From: Dysosmobacter segnis
GTDB taxonomy: Bacteria; Bacillota; Clostridia; Oscillospirales; Oscillospiraceae
DNA: 64,000 nucleotides
NCBI RefSeq assembly: GCF_014297285.1
Contig: NZ_JACOQI010000003.1
Span: 124,001-188,000 of the forward strand
Direction: 5' to 3'
How positions within the stretch are numbered: position 1 is the first letter of the stretch; every line of letters starts with the position of its first letter. The translations under genes were made by a program, and so were the position numbers. The notes beneath the pieces are model-generated. The model was not told where the DNA came from and did not search any database. It worked only from the letters and a program-made list of their open reading frames with translations. This document shows positions 9,779-18,925 of the stretch, piece after piece.

Positions 9779-9808
9779 CATTTTGTGGGTGCGTTCGCCC
9801 TTGCGGGG

Positions 9809-10801
9809 TCAGGACTTTTTCAGCAGACCCAGCAGGCCGGTATCCTTCTCCCCTCTCAGCAGGGTTCCCGCCGCTGAGAGCATCCGGGCCGCATCGGCAC
9901 GGGTCACTGCCGTTTCCAGGCGGTCACTTCCGAAACTGCCCACGCTGAGGACATTCAGTGCTTCCATGTTCCCCACAGCCTGCGCCGCCCAAGAGGGTAC
10001 CGCCTCCCGATCCGCGAACCAGACCTCTAACTCCACGTTCCCCAGATCCAGCACCCGGTTCAGCACCGTGGCGGCTTCGCTGAAGGAGATAGGCTCCTCG
10101 CAGGAGAATACCGCCCCGTTCTCCGTGGGCTTTCCACGCAGGATGCCCTCCGCCACGCCGGCGGCGGCATAGCTTTTCGCCCAGGTGGGGATGGCGTCAT
10201 CATCCCGGAAGCCGGTCATGGTGACGTCCGTCACCTCCGCGCCGGCGGTCTCCAGCACCATGGCCAGAAATTCTCCACGGCTGACGGTCCGGTCCGGCTC
10301 GAAATACCACTTATCTCCGATCTTCGCCCCGGTGAACACGCCCCGCTCCGCTAAATCCTGCGCGGCGGTGGCAGTGGCCTCGCCGGTGTCCGCGTAGGTA
10401 ACGCCGGAGCGGGTCTTTTCGATGGTCACGGTCACGGTGGCGGGCAGGGACACGGCCCCGGCGCTGTTGGCGGCGGAATAGGTGAAGCTGTCCCCTCCGG
10501 CAGCGTTCTCCTTGGGCGTGTAGGTGAAATTGGCGCCCTCCACCGTCACGGTCCCCTTCTTGGGCTGGGTGACGATGGCAAAGGTCAGCTCCCCGCCGTC
10601 AGGGTCCGCAGCCTCCAACTGCCCCAGATAGGGGATGCCCCGGTAGGTGCGGATCTCCAGGTCCCGGGCCGTGGGGCCGTTTTCAGGAGAGACTGCCTCC
10701 GGCTTGCTCTTTCCGAGGCCGAATAACGCCTGCGCGCTGCCTGCCAGCAGCAGCGATGCCATCAGGACCAAGGCCATGCCGCGTTTCATGCGGATATTCA
10801 T
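9809..10801 (-). CDS. Secreted Ig-like/SLH-domain surface protein
   Basis: A 330-residue exported protein. Residues 1-25 form a signal peptide (RMKR, hydrophobic core, cleavage near AQA). Residues about 50-135 are a single cadherin/Ig-like beta domain containing FTYTPKENAAGGDSFTY. Residues about 140-320 are three SLH modules (WYFEPDRTVSRGEFLAMVLE, FSCEEPISFSEAATVLNRV and AVTRADAARMLSAAG), which anchor proteins to pyruvylated wall polymers. The role is most likely structural at the envelope. It has its own strong ribosome site (AGGAGG) and terminators on both sides, so it is monocistronic. Confidence 0.88.
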   Translation of the reverse strand: MNIRMKRGMALVLMASLLLAGSAQALFGLGKSKPEAVSPENGPTARDLEIRTYRGIPYLGQLEAADPDGGELTFAIVTQPKKGTVTVEGANFTYTPKENAAGGDSFTYSAANSAGAVSLPATVTVTIEKTRSGVTYADTGEATATAAQDLAERGVFTGAKIGDKWYFEPDRTVSRGEFLAMVLETAGAEVTDVTMTGFRDDDAIPTWAKSYAAAGVAEGILRGKPTENGAVFSCEEPISFSEAATVLNRVLDLGNVELEVWFADREAVPSWAAQAVGNMEALNVLSVGSFGSDRLETAVTRADAARMLSAAGTLLRGEKDTGLLGLLKKS

Positions 10802-10891
10802 GATGAAAACCTCCTGTCAGTTCGGATATACCGTATTGATACAGAGGTAGTGTTGTCGAAGAGCCGGAAAAATATGTGAACGGGCCCGATG

Positions 10892-10922
10892 GAAAAAACC
10901 GGAGCGCTGCGCGCCCCGGTTT
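10892..10922 (-). terminator. Terminator after the RodA/FtsW-family gene
   Basis: AAAACCGG and CCGGTTTT arms around a GC-rich core, with a TTTTTTCC tail on the minus strand, starting 5 bases past the gene's stop. Confidence 0.85.
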
Positions 10923-10926
10923 TCAG

Positions 10927-12117
10927 TCAATATACCGCGTTGGAGCCTAAGGGCCGTCCCGGACGGCGGCGGACCACCGTCCGCTTCTTGATGCCGGAGA
11001 CGAAGCCCATGGCGGCGAACAGGGTCACCACCGACGAGCCGCCGTAGCTGAAAAACGGCAGTGTCAGGCCGATCACCGGCATGATGAACAGGCACATGCC
11101 GATGTTGATGATCATTTGAAACATCACCATGGAGGCGATCCCCACGCAGACGTAGGTGTGGAACGGCTGGGCAGCCCGCCAGCCCACCACCAGTACCCGG
11201 ATGATGATGGCCACCAGCAGCAAGATCGACAGCGTGGCTCCCACGAAGCCCAGTTCCTCACCGATGACGGCGAAAATCAGGTCCGTGTGCCGGGCCGGAA
11301 CGGAGCCGACCCCCGCCTGAGACTGTGTTCCATGGAGATACCCCTGTCCCCAGAAGCCTCCGCCGCCGATGGTCAGCAGGCTTCGGGTCTGCTGCCAGCC
11401 TGTATGCTGGACATCGTAGCTATGGTCAAACAGAACGATAAAGCGGTTGAGCATATACTTTTTGGAATCCGGTACCAGATCAAAGGCTATGATGCCTCCG
11501 ATGACGGCCCCCGACGCGCCGAAAAGCAGTGCGAACCACCGCAGGGCAAAGCCCGCCACGAAGGACATCACCACGAAGATCAGCAGGAACATCAGCGCAT
11601 TTCCCATATCGCCGGAAATAACAAAGTACAGTCCCGCTATCCCCAGCGTATGACCGCCCACATAGAAGGCGGCGGAAAAGGACCTCAGATCCCGTTTTTC
11701 CTCCCGGAGCCATTGGAGCTGCCAGGCCAGCAGGATGATGAAGGTGATCTTCACCACCTCCGCCGGGCCGATGCTCACCGGCAGAAAGGGGAATTTCAGC
11801 CATGCGGTATTGCCGGTATCGTCGCTGACGCCGAAGGGCGTTTTCAGCAGTAGGATAAACAGCACATCGAACGCCGCGATCCACTTCCACCGCTTAATGA
11901 GCATTTCCAGATCGATCATGGAAATGCCGAAATACACCACGATGCCGATGAGCAGTGCCGCTGTCTGTACGATGATCTTCCGGTTATCGTTGTTGTACCG
12001 GGTGGCGCTGTAAATCATGGCGATGCCGAACACCGACGCGGCGCAGCAAAGCCCCAGCAGAATCAGGTCCGCCTGCTGGATGATCTCCAATATGGTCTCT
12101 TTCAGTCGCTTGAACAT
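10927..12117 (-). CDS. SEDS-family peptidoglycan polymerase (RodA/FtsW/SpoVE)
   Basis: A 396-residue polytopic membrane protein with about ten hydrophobic segments. SEDS proteins polymerise lipid II into glycan strands with a partner class B penicillin-binding protein. The family pattern is clear: PAEVVKITFIILLAW in the middle, GYLHGTQSQAGVGSVPARHTDLIFAVIGEELGF, and the C-terminal LPFFSYGGSS motif. Similarity looks closest to RodA (elongation) but FtsW or SpoVE cannot be excluded from sequence alone. No mre or PBP gene is adjacent. A copy of the modular repeat lies upstream of its start. Confidence 0.9.
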   Translation of the reverse strand: MFKRLKETILEIIQQADLILLGLCCAASVFGIAMIYSATRYNNDNRKIIVQTAALLIGIVVYFGISMIDLEMLIKRWKWIAAFDVLFILLLKTPFGVSDDTGNTAWLKFPFLPVSIGPAEVVKITFIILLAWQLQWLREEKRDLRSFSAAFYVGGHTLGIAGLYFVISGDMGNALMFLLIFVVMSFVAGFALRWFALLFGASGAVIGGIIAFDLVPDSKKYMLNRFIVLFDHSYDVQHTGWQQTRSLLTIGGGGFWGQGYLHGTQSQAGVGSVPARHTDLIFAVIGEELGFVGATLSILLLVAIIIRVLVVGWRAAQPFHTYVCVGIASMVMFQMIINIGMCLFIMPVIGLTLPFFSYGGSSVVTLFAAMGFVSGIKKRTVVRRRPGRPLGSNAVY

Positions 12118-12160
12118 AGCTGCCTCTTGCTTTCATACGGAAAAAAATTGCTTACATAGT

Positions 12161-12383
12161 GAGACTGTCAATAAAGTGGTAAATCCTCCGCAACGGTAAG
12201 GTAGGGCAGCCGTTAGCGGCTGTGCCGCTTTACGGATGCTGCATACCCCTTGCGGGTGAAGGGTGTGCGCGGGAAACCCAAGAAGGGTGTCTCGTGCCAT
12301 TAAAATTCTAAGTTTTCAGAACTTTTATAAAGTTCTGGAAACTTGCTCAGCGGGGCGAAAAAACTTTTTCGACACGCTGATAG
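12161..12383 (+). repeat. Modular intergenic repeat, copy B (complete)
   Basis: A 223-bp non-coding element. Module 1 (12161-12219) matches copy A. Module 2 (about 12260-12288, GGGTGTGCGCGGGAAACCCA) and module 3 with two hairpins match copy C at 58659-58918 in the opposite orientation. Hairpin I is at 12312-12342 (GTTTTCAGAACTTT arms) and hairpin II at 12347-12380. It accounts for most of the 371-base gap between the divergent RodA/FtsW-family gene and tsaE. Confidence 0.82.
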
Positions 12384-12426
12384 TATACCACACAAAAAGG
12401 GACCTGTAAACTTGTTGAATTTTGTT

Positions 12427-12455
12427 TTTACATTTTCTGTCGGACGTGCTATAAT
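12427..12455 (+). promoter_or_regulatory. Sigma-A type promoter for tsaE-tsaB
   Basis: TTTACA (12427-12432), a 17-base spacer, then TATAAT (12450-12455). Transcription would begin near 12462, about 27 bases before the tsaE ATG. Confidence 0.8.
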
Positions 12456-12488
12456 GTGATGGATTACGTGCAGCAAGGGAGGGTGTCC

Positions 12489-12914
12489 ATGGAATTTCAC
12501 AGTCATAACGAAGCGGAGACGGAAGCCATCGGCGCCCGTCTGGCCGCCGTGCTGAACCCCGGTGCGGTGGTGGCGTATTTGGGGGATCTGGGTATGGGCA
12601 AGACTGCCTTCACCCGGGGACTTGCCGCGGGGCTTGGCTACAAGGGCCGGGTCACCAGCCCCACCTTTGCCATTGTGAATGAGTACGAGGGCGGCCGGCT
12701 GCCTCTGTTCCACTTTGATATGTACCGTCTGAACAGCGCCGATGACCTGTTCGACATCGGCTGGGAGGATTATCTCTCCCGCGGCGGCGTCTGCGCCGTG
12801 GAGTGGAGCGAAAACGTGATGGACGCTCTGCCGGAGGACACCGTCTGGGTCCGCATCGCCCGGGAGGGGGATACCGGCCGCAGCATTACCATAAAAGGAG
12901 TGGAGCTTCCATGA
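12489..12914 (+). CDS. tsaE: tRNA t6A biosynthesis ATPase TsaE
   Basis: A 141-residue ATPase that works with TsaB and TsaD to put the threonylcarbamoyl group on A37 of ANN-decoding tRNAs. Walker A is GDLGMGKTAFTRG; the family motifs SPTFAIVNEY and FHFDMYRL follow. An in-frame ATG lies 33 bases upstream, but 12489 is preferred because AGGGAGGG sits at the right distance and the upstream codons would overlap the transcript start. Its stop overlaps the next start as ATGA. Confidence 0.95.
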   Translation: MEFHSHNEAETEAIGARLAAVLNPGAVVAYLGDLGMGKTAFTRGLAAGLGYKGRVTSPTFAIVNEYEGGRLPLFHFDMYRLNSADDLFDIGWEDYLSRGGVCAVEWSENVMDALPEDTVWVRIAREGDTGRSITIKGVELP

Positions 12915-13615
12915 AAATTTTAGCCCTGGAGACCTCCGCCAAGGCGGTATCCGCCGCCGTATCCGAAAACGGACGCATTTTGGCCGCAGGGTATCAGGAC
13001 ACCGGGCTGACTCACAGCCGCACCTTGATGCCCATCGTGGAGCACATCCTGAAAAATACGGACTTGAAGCTGTCCGATATGGACGCCATTGCCGTGGCTG
13101 TCGGCCCCGGCTCCTTTACAGGCATCCGCATCGGCGTTTCCGCCGCCAAGGGCCTTGCCTTTTCCGTGGACAAGCCCGCCGTGGGCGTGTCCACGCTGGC
13201 TGCCATGGCCCGGAACGCGGCCTTTTTCGACGGGCTGATCGTCTGCGCCATGGACGCCCGCCGCAGTCAGGTCTATAACGCCAACTTCTCTGCGGAAAAC
13301 GGCGTCCTCACCCGGCTGACCCCGGATCGGGCCGTCTCTCTTGACGAGCTGGCGGAGGAGATCCGAAACGATCTCCAGCCCATCACCTTAGTGGGTGACG
13401 GCGCGCATCTGGTATACGCCCGCTTTACGGAGCAAGGCATCCCCTGCCGTATGGCTCCCCCCCACCTCATCATGCAGAACGCCACGTCCGTGGCGCTGGA
13501 GGCAGAGGCGTTAGCCGCTCAGGGCAAGCTGGTCTCCGCTCAGGAGCTGGAGGCTTTCTACCTCCGGCCGCCGCAGGCGGACCCCCTGAAAAAGAAACCG
13601 GCGCCGATTCAATAA
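12911..13615 (+). CDS. tsaB: tRNA t6A biosynthesis protein TsaB
   Basis: A 234-residue ASKHA-fold scaffold that pairs with TsaD in the t6A complex. It begins MKILALETSAKAVSAAV, the standard TsaB opening, and has AVAVGPGSFTGIRIGVSAAKGLA, the family signature. Translation is coupled to tsaE by a 4-base ATGA overlap. A ribosomal alanine acetyltransferase (rimI) and tsaD often follow in related genomes but are absent here; upp follows instead after 36 bases. Confidence 0.95.
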   Translation: MKILALETSAKAVSAAVSENGRILAAGYQDTGLTHSRTLMPIVEHILKNTDLKLSDMDAIAVAVGPGSFTGIRIGVSAAKGLAFSVDKPAVGVSTLAAMARNAAFFDGLIVCAMDARRSQVYNANFSAENGVLTRLTPDRAVSLDELAEEIRNDLQPITLVGDGAHLVYARFTEQGIPCRMAPPHLIMQNATSVALEAEALAAQGKLVSAQELEAFYLRPPQADPLKKKPAPIQ

Positions 13616-13651
13616 CGTCTTCAATTTTTTGATATAGAGGAGAACAGAATT

Positions 13652-14281
13652 ATGGGTAAAGTAGTCATTATGGATCATCCCCTGGTGGCCCACAAGCTGA
13701 CCATCATGCGGGACAAGAACACCAGCGTCAAGGATTTCCGGGAACTGGTCAGCGAGATCGGTATGCTCATCACCTATGAGGCCACCCGCGATCTGCCCAT
13801 GACCACCAAGCACATTGAGACCCCCATCTGCGAGATGGACGCCCCCACTCTGGCCGGCCGCAAGTTCGTAGTCGTCCCCATTCTCCGGGCCGGTCTGGGT
13901 CTGGTGGACGGCGTGCTGCGGATGGTTCCCGCCGCCCGTGTGGGCCATATCGGTATGTACCGGGACGAGGAGACTCTGGAGCCCCATCCCTATTTCTGCA
14001 AAATGCCCAAGGACGTTGCCGAGCGCGACGTGCTGATCGTGGATCCCATGCTGGCTACCGGCGGTTCTGCCGCAGAGGCCATCGGCGAAATGAAGAAGCG
14101 GGGCTGCAAGCACATCAAGCTCATGGTCCTCGTGGCCGCTCCCGAGGGCATCAAGTTCCTGCAGGAGAAGCACCCCGACGTGGATATCTATGCCGGCGCT
14201 CTGGACGATCACCTGAATGAGAAGGGCTACATCGTCCCCGGTCTGGGCGATGCCGGCGACCGGATCTTCGGCACCAAGTAA
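13652..14281 (+). CDS. upp: Uracil phosphoribosyltransferase
   Basis: Salvages uracil to UMP using PRPP. At 209 residues it has the full family length, with YEATRDLP, the [11 protein letters not shown] region, the PRPP-binding loop [14 protein letters not shown] near residue 131 and the C-terminal [11 protein letters not shown] uracil-binding segment. It lies 36 bases after tsaB with its own ribosome site and is followed by a strong terminator, so it may end the tsaE-tsaB transcript. Confidence 0.97.
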   Translation: MGKVVIMDHPLVAHKLTIMRDKNTSVKDFRELVSEIGMLITYEATRDLPMTTKHIETPICEMDAPTLAGRKFVVVPILRAGLGLVDGVLRMVPAARVGHIGMYRDEETLEPHPYFCKMPKDVAERDVLIVDPMLATGGSAAEAIGEMKKRGCKHIKLMVLVAAPEGIKFLQEKHPDVDIYAGALDDHLNEKGYIVPGLGDAGDRIFGTK

Positions 14282-14309
14282 ATCTGTTCTTTTTAAGATC
14301 ACGACAGCG

Positions 14310-14339
14310 AAAGCGGGAGCCATCGGCTCCCGCTTTTTT
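14310..14339 (+). terminator. Terminator after upp
   Basis: AAGCGGGAGC and GGCTCCCGCTT arms with a CATC loop, then a T-run, 29 bases past the upp stop. Confidence 0.93.
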
Positions 14340-14391
14340 CCATTTTTTATTTGCTCTATCCAACTTTCTGTCTCCAGGCCGCAGATTTTTC

Positions 14392-14420
14392 TTGCATTTT
14401 TCCCCGCTGTCCTTTACAAT
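14392..14420 (+). promoter_or_regulatory. Sigma-A type promoter for ssnA-ygfK
   Basis: TTGCAT (14392-14397), 17-base spacer, TACAAT (14415-14420). It would start a leader of about 170 bases before the ssnA ATG. Confidence 0.8.
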
Positions 14421-14426
14421 AGGGTT

Positions 14427-14545
14427 ACAAGTACATAACTGCAAAGCAAGACAGCTGCAACGGAGTGCCATGCGCACGGGCTGACACCTGTCTCCTTTGC
14501 GCGGCAGGTGTTTCGGGAGACCGGAGCGCCTTTTTCTTTTATCCT
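14427..14545 (+). promoter_or_regulatory. Structured leader, possible molybdenum-cofactor riboswitch
   Basis: The ssnA leader is long and pairs with itself. GTGC/GCAC forms a short hairpin within GTGCCATGCGCAC; ACACCTG pairs with CAGGTGT; and GGGAGAC could pair with GTCTCC inside that loop. The leader ends in CGGAGCGCC followed by a T-rich run like an expression platform. The downstream pair belongs to a molybdoenzyme-linked purine pathway, so a Moco riboswitch is the leading guess, but I could not confirm the consensus. Confidence 0.42.
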
Positions 14546-14597
14546 TTTTCGCAAATCATTTTCAAATTTCCAATATTTTCTCAAGGGGGGACGTATT

Positions 14598-15941
14598 ATG
14601 ACACTTGTTACCAACGGACGGCTCATCACCCGCGACCCGGAGGGTCAGGGCTACTACGAACACGGCGCGGTGGCCTACGAGGGCACGAAGATCGTGGAGA
14701 TCGGCGAGGAAGCCGCTCTGAGAGCCAAATACCCGCAGGCGGAGATCATCGACGCCAAGGGCGGCGTGATTATGCCCGCCCTCATCAACGCCCACACCCA
14801 CATCTACTCCGCTTTGGCACGGGGCCTTTCCATCGTGGGCAACAATCCCACCAACTTCTATGAGGTGCTGGACGGAACGTGGTGGGCCATCGACCGCCAT
14901 CTGATGATGGACGGCACCCGGGCCAGCGCCACCGCCCTCTACATCGACTCTATCAAGCAGGGCGTGACCACCATCTTCGACCACCACGCCAGCTACGGTG
15001 AGATCCCCGGCACCCTCCACACCATTGCGGAGGAGAGCAAGCGTCTGGGCCTGCGCTCCTGCCTGTGCTACGAGGTCAGCGACCGGGACGGCGAGGAAAA
15101 GTGCTTGCAGGCCATCCAGGAAAACGCCGACTTCATCACAGAATGTGAAAAGAACAAGGAGCCCATGCTCTCGGCCATGTTTGGCGGCCACGCGCTGTTC
15201 ACCATTTCCGACAAGACCTTTGACCGCATGGCCGCAGCCAACAATGGCCGCACGGGCTACCATATCCACGTCTCCGAGGGCATGAACGATGTGTACGACA
15301 GCCTGCAGAACTACGGCCGCCGCCCCGTCCAGCGTTTGCAGGACCACGGCATCCTCGGCCCCAAGACCATTCTGGGTCACTGCATCCATGTGAACACTGC
15401 CGAAATGGAGATCATTCAGGAGACCGGCACCATGGTGGTGAACAATCCCGAATCCAACATGGGCAACGCCATCGGCATCTGCCCGGTGATCCAGCTTTAC
15501 AAGCGGGGCATCCTGCTGGGCATGGGCACCGACGCCTACACCAACGATATGCTGGAATCCCTCAAGGTGGCCCTCTGCTCCCAGCGGAGCCAGAACTGCC
15601 TGCCCAACGTCGGCTGGTGCGAGGTCACGGATATGCTCTTCAAGAACAACGCCAAGATCGGCGAGAAGTACTTCCCCGACACGCTGGGCGTATTGAAGGC
15701 CGGGGCCGCGGCGGACATCATCGTGATGGACTACAAGCCCTACACCCCCTTCTCCGATGAGAATATCGACGGCCACATGATCTTTGGCATGACGGGCCGC
15801 CAGTGCCAGACCACCATCGCCGCCGGTAAGACACTCATGCTGGATCGTCAGCTGGTGGGCATCGACGAGGAGGCGGAAAACGCCCACATTCTGGAGGCCT
15901 CCAAGAAGCTGTGGGGCGATCTGAACCACAGAACGTACTAA
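14598..15941 (+). CDS. ssnA: Putative aminohydrolase SsnA
   Basis: A 447-residue amidohydrolase-superfamily enzyme related to chlorohydrolases and guanine deaminase. The first metal motif NAHTHIY is at His66/His68, with later HIHVSEG, GHCIHVN and the GMGTDAYTND segment giving the other metal ligands. SsnA occurs with selenium-dependent molybdenum hydroxylases in purine degradation, but its reaction is not established. The ATG at 14598 follows a GGGGGG ribosome site; a longer frame starting upstream would run through the leader. ygfK follows 32 bases later. Confidence 0.88.
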   Translation: MTLVTNGRLITRDPEGQGYYEHGAVAYEGTKIVEIGEEAALRAKYPQAEIIDAKGGVIMPALINAHTHIYSALARGLSIVGNNPTNFYEVLDGTWWAIDRHLMMDGTRASATALYIDSIKQGVTTIFDHHASYGEIPGTLHTIAEESKRLGLRSCLCYEVSDRDGEEKCLQAIQENADFITECEKNKEPMLSAMFGGHALFTISDKTFDRMAAANNGRTGYHIHVSEGMNDVYDSLQNYGRRPVQRLQDHGILGPKTILGHCIHVNTAEMEIIQETGTMVVNNPESNMGNAIGICPVIQLYKRGILLGMGTDAYTNDMLESLKVALCSQRSQNCLPNVGWCEVTDMLFKNNAKIGEKYFPDTLGVLKAGAAADIIVMDYKPYTPFSDENIDGHMIFGMTGRQCQTTIAAGKTLMLDRQLVGIDEEAENAHILEASKKLWGDLNHRTY

Positions 15942-15973
15942 AACAAAAGTTATCATCATAATGAGGTGTGAAT

Positions 15974-18925
15974 ATGTCTGAGTTAATGACCCCCATTTCC
16001 TTCCGGCAGCTGATGACCTGGATCACCGCTGAATATGACCGTGAAGGCTCCGTGTTCGGCGTTCATCGCCCCTTCCATCCCAGCGGCAAGACCCTGCCCA
16101 TTTTCGGAGAGACCATCGAAACGCCCTTCGGCCCCGCCGCTGGCCCAAACACCCAGCTGGCCCAGAACATCGTGGCAGGCTACTTCGGCGGCGCCCGGTT
16201 CTTTGAACTGAAAACCGTTCAGAAGATGGACGGCGCCGAGCTGGCCGCCTGCATCAACCGCCCCTGCATTCTGGCAGAGGACGAGTGCTACAACTGCGAG
16301 TGGTCCACGGAACTGACCGTCCCTCAGGCCTTTGAGGAATACGTAAAGGCGTGGTGCGCCTGCAAGATCATGTCCAAGCTGTACGGTCTGGGCGTTCCCA
16401 ACGGCTTTGTGTTCAATATGTCCGTGGGCTACGATCTGGAGGGCGTCAAGGGTGAGAAGGTGGACACCTTCCTGAACGGCATGATGAACGCCGCCGAAAC
16501 ACCTATCTTTCAGGAGTGCATCTCCGTTCTCCACGAGCTGTTCCCGGCGGAGAAGGACGCCATCGACGCCATCTCCCCCCGGATCTCCCGCTCCGTCACC
16601 CTCTCCACCCTCCACGGCTGCCCGCCGGAGGAGATCGAACGCATCGCCACCTATCTCATTGAGGAAAAGGGGCTGCACACCTTCGTCAAGTGCAACCCCA
16701 CTCTGCTGGGCTATGAGACCGCCCGCTCCATTCTGGACGAGATGGGCTATGACTATATCGCCTTCGATGACCACCACTTCAAGGAAGATCTGCAATACAA
16801 GGACGCCGTCCCCATGTTCCACCGTCTGGAAAAACGGGCCACGGACCGGGGTCTGGAATTTGGTCTCAAGCTGAGCAACACCTTCCCCGTGGACGTAAAG
16901 GCCGGAGAGCTGCCCAGTGAGGAAATGTACATGGCAGGCAAGAGCCTGTTCCCCCTGACCACCACCATGGCCGCGCGGCTGAGCCGGGAATTTGACGGCA
17001 AGCTGCGGCTGTCCTACGCCGGCGGCGCCGATGCCTTCAACATCGACAAGCTGTTCACCTGCGGCATCTGGCCCATCACCATGGCCACCACGGAGCTGAA
17101 GCCCGGCGGCTACCAGCGCTTCACACAAATCGGCGAAATTCTGGACAAGCTGGACTTCGCCCCCTTCGGCGGCGTGGATGTACTGGGTATCGACGCACTG
17201 GCCCTGTCCGCCCGGCGGGATAAGTACCATCTGAAGGACATCAAGCCCCTGCCCCGGCGGAAGCTGCTGGAAAAGGTGCCTCTGATGGACTGCTTCACCG
17301 CTCCCTGCGAGGGCGGCTGCCCCATCCGGCAGGACATTCCGGAGTATATTGAGCTGTGCCGCAAGGAAAAGTACACCGAGGCGCTGGCCCTCATCACAGA
17401 GAAGAACGCCCTCCCCTTCACCACCGGCACCATCTGCGCCCACCGCTGCCAGACCAAGTGCACCCGGAACTACTATGACGATCCCGTTCAGATCCGGGCT
17501 ACCAAGCTCATCGCGGCGGAGAAGGGCTATGATGACCTGATGGCCTCTCTGAAAAAGCCGGAGCCTGTCACCGACGGCCGCAAGGTCGCCATCATCGGCG
17601 GCGGTCCCACCGGCATCGCCGCGGCCTACTTTCTGGGCCGGGCCGGTATCCCTGTCACTGTTTTCGAGCAGAGCCACAAGCTGGGCGGCGTGCCCCGTCT
17701 GGTGATCCCCGGCTTCCGCATCAGCGAGGAGGCCATTGAGAAGGACATCGCCCTCATGACGTTCTACGGCGCCGAGGTAAAGCTGAACACCCCCGCTCCC
17801 TCCGTCAGCGAGCTGAAGGCAATGGGCTACACCCACATCTTCTTCGCCGTAGGCGCGGGCAAGGCCGGTCAGCTGGACATTCCCGGCAACGTGGTGCCGG
17901 TGATCCAGTGGCTCCGTGACCTGAAGGCCGGGAAAGAGGTCTCTCTGGGCCATGTGGCCGTGGTGGGCGGCGGCAACACCGCCATGGACGCGGCCCGCGC
18001 GGCTCTCCGTGCCGGGGCCAAGACCTCCACGCTGGTCTACCGCCGGACGAAGAAGTATATACCCGCCGACGCGGAGGAACTGGAGTTGGCCGTAGAGGAC
18101 GGCGTCCGGTTCCTGGAGCTGGTGGCTCCCGTGGAGCAGGCCAACGGCAAGTTGAAATGTGAGGTCATGAAGCTGGGCGATCCCGATGAAAAGGGCCGCC
18201 GCAGCCCCGTCCCCACCGGGGAATTCACTGAGATCGACTGCGATACGGTGATCGCCGCCGTGGGTGAGCGGGTGGACAGTGACCTGTTCACCGCCAATGG
18301 CATCGAGGTCAACACCAAGGGCATCCCCGAATTCCGCACCAATCTGGAAAACGTCTTTGTGGGCGGCGACGCCATGCGCGGCCCCGCCACCGTGGTGGAG
18401 GGCATTGCCGACGCGCAGTATTTCGCCAACGCCGTCATCGGCAGCGTTCCCACCGTCAACATTCCCGATGACGCCCACGCCACCCGTGACGAGGCCATCG
18501 CCCGGAAGGGTGTCCTCTGCCCGCCCAGGGCCGGGTGCGAGGGCGAGCGCTGCCTGCACTGCAACACCGTCTGTCAAGTCTGCGCCGACGTCTGCCCCAA
18601 CCGGGCCAATGTGGTCATCACGCTTCCGGACAGCCGACATGAGATTCTCCATGTGGACCGGATGTGCAATGAGTGCGGCAACTGCGCCGTGTTCTGCCCC
18701 TATGATTCCGCTCCCTACCGGAACAAGTTCACCCTGTTCCTGACCCGCGAGGGCTTTGACGAGAGCACGGAGAATCAGGGCTTCCTGCCGCTGGAGGGCC
18801 GCAAGGTCCTGGTGCGGCTGGACGGCAAGGTCTTTGAGGCCGATCTGGACGGACAGAATCAGCTTCCCGCCGACGTGGAGGCCTTCATCCTGACGGTTCT
18901 AAAGGACTACGCCTATCTGCTGTAA
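15974..18925 (+). CDS. ygfK: YgfK-like iron-sulfur flavoprotein (putative selenate reductase subunit)
   Basis: A 983-residue multidomain oxidoreductase. Residues 1-430 resemble a dihydroorotate/dihydropyrimidine dehydrogenase barrel; residues about 435-530 are a cysteine-rich segment (CEGGCPIRQDIPEYIELC, CAHRCQTKC) as in glutamate synthase small subunits; residues 535-830 carry two dinucleotide folds (AIIGGGPTGIAAAY, AVVGGGNTAMDAARA); and the C-terminus has two 4Fe-4S motifs (CQVCADVCPN, CNECGNCAVFCPY). YgfK is linked by genomic context to selenium-dependent molybdenum hydroxylases and is named for selenate reduction, but direct function is unproven. The ATG at 15974 is chosen over a GTG at 15968 because GAGGTG precedes it. 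The usual hydroxylase genes do not follow. Confidence 0.88.
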   Translation: MSELMTPISFRQLMTWITAEYDREGSVFGVHRPFHPSGKTLPIFGETIETPFGPAAGPNTQLAQNIVAGYFGGARFFELKTVQKMDGAELAACINRPCILAEDECYNCEWSTELTVPQAFEEYVKAWCACKIMSKLYGLGVPNGFVFNMSVGYDLEGVKGEKVDTFLNGMMNAAETPIFQECISVLHELFPAEKDAIDAISPRISRSVTLSTLHGCPPEEIERIATYLIEEKGLHTFVKCNPTLLGYETARSILDEMGYDYIAFDDHHFKEDLQYKDAVPMFHRLEKRATDRGLEFGLKLSNTFPVDVKAGELPSEEMYMAGKSLFPLTTTMAARLSREFDGKLRLSYAGGADAFNIDKLFTCGIWPITMATTELKPGGYQRFTQIGEILDKLDFAPFGGVDVLGIDALALSARRDKYHLKDIKPLPRRKLLEKVPLMDCFTAPCEGGCPIRQDIPEYIELCRKEKYTEALALITEKNALPFTTGTICAHRCQTKCTRNYYDDPVQIRATKLIAAEKGYDDLMASLKKPEPVTDGRKVAIIGGGPTGIAAAYFLGRAGIPVTVFEQSHKLGGVPRLVIPGFRISEEAIEKDIALMTFYGAEVKLNTPAPSVSELKAMGYTHIFFAVGAGKAGQLDIPGNVVPVIQWLRDLKAGKEVSLGHVAVVGGGNTAMDAARAALRAGAKTSTLVYRRTKKYIPADAEELELAVEDGVRFLELVAPVEQANGKLKCEVMKLGDPDEKGRRSPVPTGEFTEIDCDTVIAAVGERVDSDLFTANGIEVNTKGIPEFRTNLENVFVGGDAMRGPATVVEGIADAQYFANAVIGSVPTVNIPDDAHATRDEAIARKGVLCPPRAGCEGERCLHCNTVCQVCADVCPNRANVVITLPDSRHEILHVDRMCNECGNCAVFCPYDSAPYRNKFTLFLTREGFDESTENQGFLPLEGRKVLVRLDGKVFEADLDGQNQLPADVEAFILTVLKDYAYLL

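Noticed and set aside
15983..18652. A very long open frame antisense to ygfK (and similar ones opposite PFOR at 37492-40845 and opposite the aminopeptidase at 301-1869)
   Set aside because: High-GC codon bias in the real genes opens complementary frames; the antisense products are low-complexity (Gly/Val/His/Leu-rich), lack domains and have no ribosome sites.
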